37,806 nucleotides of DNA from Rubrivivax sp. GTDB taxonomy: Bacteria; Pseudomonadota; Gammaproteobacteria; Burkholderiales; Burkholderiaceae_C. A program made the translations under genes and the position numbers. The notes under the pieces are model-generated. The model saw only the letters and a list, made by a program, of their open reading frames with translations, was not told where the DNA came from and ran no database searches. Below are positions 35,201-37,806 of the stretch, one piece after another. Where the stretch lies: assembly GCA_018780805.1 (NCBI GenBank), contig JADMJD010000229.1:1-37806 (forward strand), written 5' to 3'. Numbering within the stretch: the stretch's first letter is position 1; the number at the start of each line of letters is the position of its first letter.

Positions 35201-36451
35201 ATGACGGCGCCGTTGGCCGTTCCGGGGACGCCGGTGGCCCCGCTCACACCCCCGCGTGCCACGGCGGGCGGCTGGCGTGAGCGCTGGCGTGTGCGTTGGT
35301 GTGATTGGCGCAACCGCCGGGTCGCGGACCCGGCCTTTCAGCGCCGCGCTGCCGTGGCCTGGTTCACCCGGCCGGTGGTGCGCCGGCAGGCCGGTGAGTT
35401 GTTCGACCTGATGGCCGGTTTTGTCTACACCCAGGTGCTGCTGTCCTGTGTCCGGCTGCGGCTGTTCGACCTGCTGGCGCACGGGCCCTTGCCACTGGCG
35501 CGGATCGCCGCGGCGACGGGTCTGGACACCGCGATGGCGCAGCGGCTGTGTGCCGCTGCCGCCGCGCTGGAGCTGCTGGACCTGCGCGCGGACCGCGCGG
35601 ACCGCGCTGATGGCGCTGATGGCGCTGATGGCGCTGATGGCGCCTACGCGTTGGGCCGCCTGGGTGCCCCCCTGGTCGGCAACGCCGCACTGCACGCGAT
35701 GATCGAACACCACGCCACGCTGTACGCCGACCTGGCCGATCCGCTTGCCCTGCTGCGCGGCACCAGCCAACCGGCGATGGCGGGTTATTGGCCTTATGCC
35801 GCCGTGGATGCACCGCCTGCAGCACACCAGGCGCTGACGCCCGACCGGGTGGCCGAGTACTCGCGGCTGATGTCGGCCTCGTTGCCGCTGGTGGCGCAGG
35901 AGGTGCTGGGCGCCTACCGCTTCCAGCCGCACCGCTGCCTGCTGGACGTGGGCGGCGGCGAGGGCCGCTTCATCACCGCGGTGGCCGCGCAGGCCCCGGC
36001 CCTGCAGTTCATGTTGTTCGACCTGCCGGCCGTGGCCAGCCGCGCACAGGGCGCTTTGGCCGCCGCTGGCCTGGGGGGCCGTGTGCAGGTGCACGGTGGC
36101 GACTTCTTCCAGGACGAGTTGCCGCGCGGCGCCGACATCGTGTCGCTCATCCGCGTGGCCTTCGACCACCCGGACGAACGGGTGCTGCGCCTGCTGCGCG
36201 CGGCCCGCCGGGCCCTGCCGGAGGACGGCAGTCTGCTGCTGGCCGAGCCCATGGCCGGTGTCGCCGGCGCCGAGGCCATGGGTGACGCGTACTTCGGCTT
36301 CTACCTGCTGGCCATGGGCCACGGACGGCCCCGCACGGCGGCCGAGCTGACGGCGTTGCTGGAGGCCGCCGGCTTTGGCGCCGTGCAGCAGCTGCGGCTG
36401 AACCTGCCCTTGCAGACCGGTTTGCTGGTGGCGCGTTGCCGCCCCGCGTAA
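35201..36451 (+). CDS. crtF: Hydroxyneurosporene O-methyltransferase CrtF
   Basis: CrtF methylates the C1-hydroxyl of acyclic carotenoids in the spheroidene/spirilloxanthin pathways, using S-adenosylmethionine. The 416-residue protein has an N-terminal dimerisation region (about residues 65-125, FDLMAGFVYTQVLLSCVRLR) and the methyl-donor site DVGGGEG (249-255). The conserved SLIRVAFDHPDERVLRLLR follows near residue 310. The ATG at 35201 has only a weak ribosome site; coupling to crtE (7-base gap) is likely. An unusual run of three-residue repeats (RAD/GAD) at residues 129-149 is encoded by a 9-bp tandem repeat. Confidence 0.93.
   Translation: MTAPLAVPGTPVAPLTPPRATAGGWRERWRVRWCDWRNRRVADPAFQRRAAVAWFTRPVVRRQAGELFDLMAGFVYTQVLLSCVRLRLFDLLAHGPLPLARIAAATGLDTAMAQRLCAAAAALELLDLRADRADRADGADGADGADGAYALGRLGAPLVGNAALHAMIEHHATLYADLADPLALLRGTSQPAMAGYWPYAAVDAPPAAHQALTPDRVAEYSRLMSASLPLVAQEVLGAYRFQPHRCLLDVGGGEGRFITAVAAQAPALQFMLFDLPAVASRAQGALAAAGLGGRVQVHGGDFFQDELPRGADIVSLIRVAFDHPDERVLRLLRAARRALPEDGSLLLAEPMAGVAGAEAMGDAYFGFYLLAMGHGRPRTAAELTALLEAAGFGAVQQLRLNLPLQTGLLVARCRPA
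35586..35639 (+). repeat. In-frame 9-bp tandem repeat inside crtF
   Basis: Six consecutive 9-base units: two GCGCGGACC (35586-35603) then four GCGCTGATG (35604-35639). They encode repeating Arg/Gly-Ala-Asp triplets. The unit is a multiple of three, so gain or loss of copies would keep the frame. It lies in a loop-like region before the conserved methyltransferase core. Confidence 0.93.
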
Positions 36452-36467
36452 ACACCGACCCACCAAG

Positions 36468-36485
36468 TGTCCATCGCCCTTGACA
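36468..36485. promoter_or_regulatory. PpsR operator 1 of bchC
   Basis: TGTCCATCGCCCTTGACA is an exact TGT-N12-ACA site whose right arm is the -35 hexamer TTGACA. Binding would cover the -35 box of the bchC promoter. Confidence 0.78.
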
Positions 36486-36507
36486 TGAGAAAGTGTCAGC
36501 GTAGGAT
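36480..36507 (+). promoter_or_regulatory. bchC promoter
   Basis: TTGACA (36480-36485), a 16-base spacer and TAGGAT (36502-36507, 4 of 6) form a sigma-70-type promoter within the 142-base gap between crtF and bchC. The -35 is in PpsR operator 1 and the -10 in operator 2. Confidence 0.7.
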
Positions 36508-36511
36508 GACA
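36494..36511. promoter_or_regulatory. PpsR operator 2 of bchC
   Basis: TGTCAGCGTAGGATGACA is an exact TGT-N12-ACA site with the extended TGTCA...TGACA arms. It covers the -10 box. The two bchC operators are centred 26 bp apart, as at crtE. Confidence 0.86.
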
Positions 36512-36593
36512 CTGTGAGTTGTACACCTGCCCTGACGCCCCACCCGAGCCGCCCCGGCGGCCCGCGCCCGGCGGCCCTCTGGAGGTCTGCCCC

Positions 36594-37806
<1,213 letters not shown>

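Overview
The window comes from a GC-rich, facultatively phototrophic purple bacterium. Its gene content suggests a betaproteobacterium of the order Burkholderiales, of the Rubrivivax/Rhodoferax type. The basis is a red-type (form IC) RuBisCO operon, bacteriochlorophyll and carotenoid genes in the order crtE-crtF-bchC-bchX, a PpsR-type regulator, and a lone Bug/TctC-type receptor (a family greatly expanded in Burkholderiales). The genus is an inference; no rRNA or other marker lies in the window.

Layout. (1) 1-6603: a Calvin-cycle operon on the minus strand, cbbL-cbbS-cbbE(rpe)-cbbX-cbbF-cbbP, with cbbP running off the left edge. It is divergent from cbbR, and two dyads lie between them. (2) 6648-7475: an MtfA-like zinc peptidase. 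(3) 7490-14912: a tightly packed minus-strand operon ltnD-otnK-otnC-otnI followed by a DctPQM TRAP transporter. Its probable FCD/GntR repressor lies upstream, and two matching TTGT-N3-ACAA operators lie in front of ltnD and of the repressor gene. The enzymes should convert threonate-like four-carbon sugar acids to dihydroxyacetone phosphate plus CO2. (4) 15014-18954: accessory genes. These are an AraC-type regulator and an alpha/beta hydrolase separated by a 19-bp direct repeat, a Bug receptor, an orphan cheZ behind a sigma-28-like promoter, and a cysteine-free glutaredoxin homologue. (5) 18971-19082: four tandem 28-bp GC-palindromic repeats, directly before bchI. (6) 19135-23526: bchI-bchD-bchO-bphO on the plus strand. 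(7) 23549-27099: ppsR-bphP on the minus strand, where bphP is a bacteriophytochrome without a histidine kinase. (8) 27208-34137: a complete ccmABCDEFGHI cytochrome c maturation operon. (9) 34204-37806: crtE-crtF and bchC-bchX, each preceded by a promoter and two TGT-N12-ACA PpsR operators whose centres are exactly 26 bp apart.

How the parts fit. bphO would make biliverdin for BphP. BphP ends in a PAS plus a short helical region, like the phytochromes that bind and neutralise PpsR directly, and PpsR would repress crtE and bchC through the paired operators. Light control of the photosystem therefore looks self-contained in this window. Calvin-cycle, tetrapyrrole, carotenoid and cytochrome c maturation genes are all within 38 kb. 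No tRNA, rRNA, insertion sequence or CRISPR array was seen. No gene-free stretch exceeds 300 bases; the longest is about 180 bases, before bchI.
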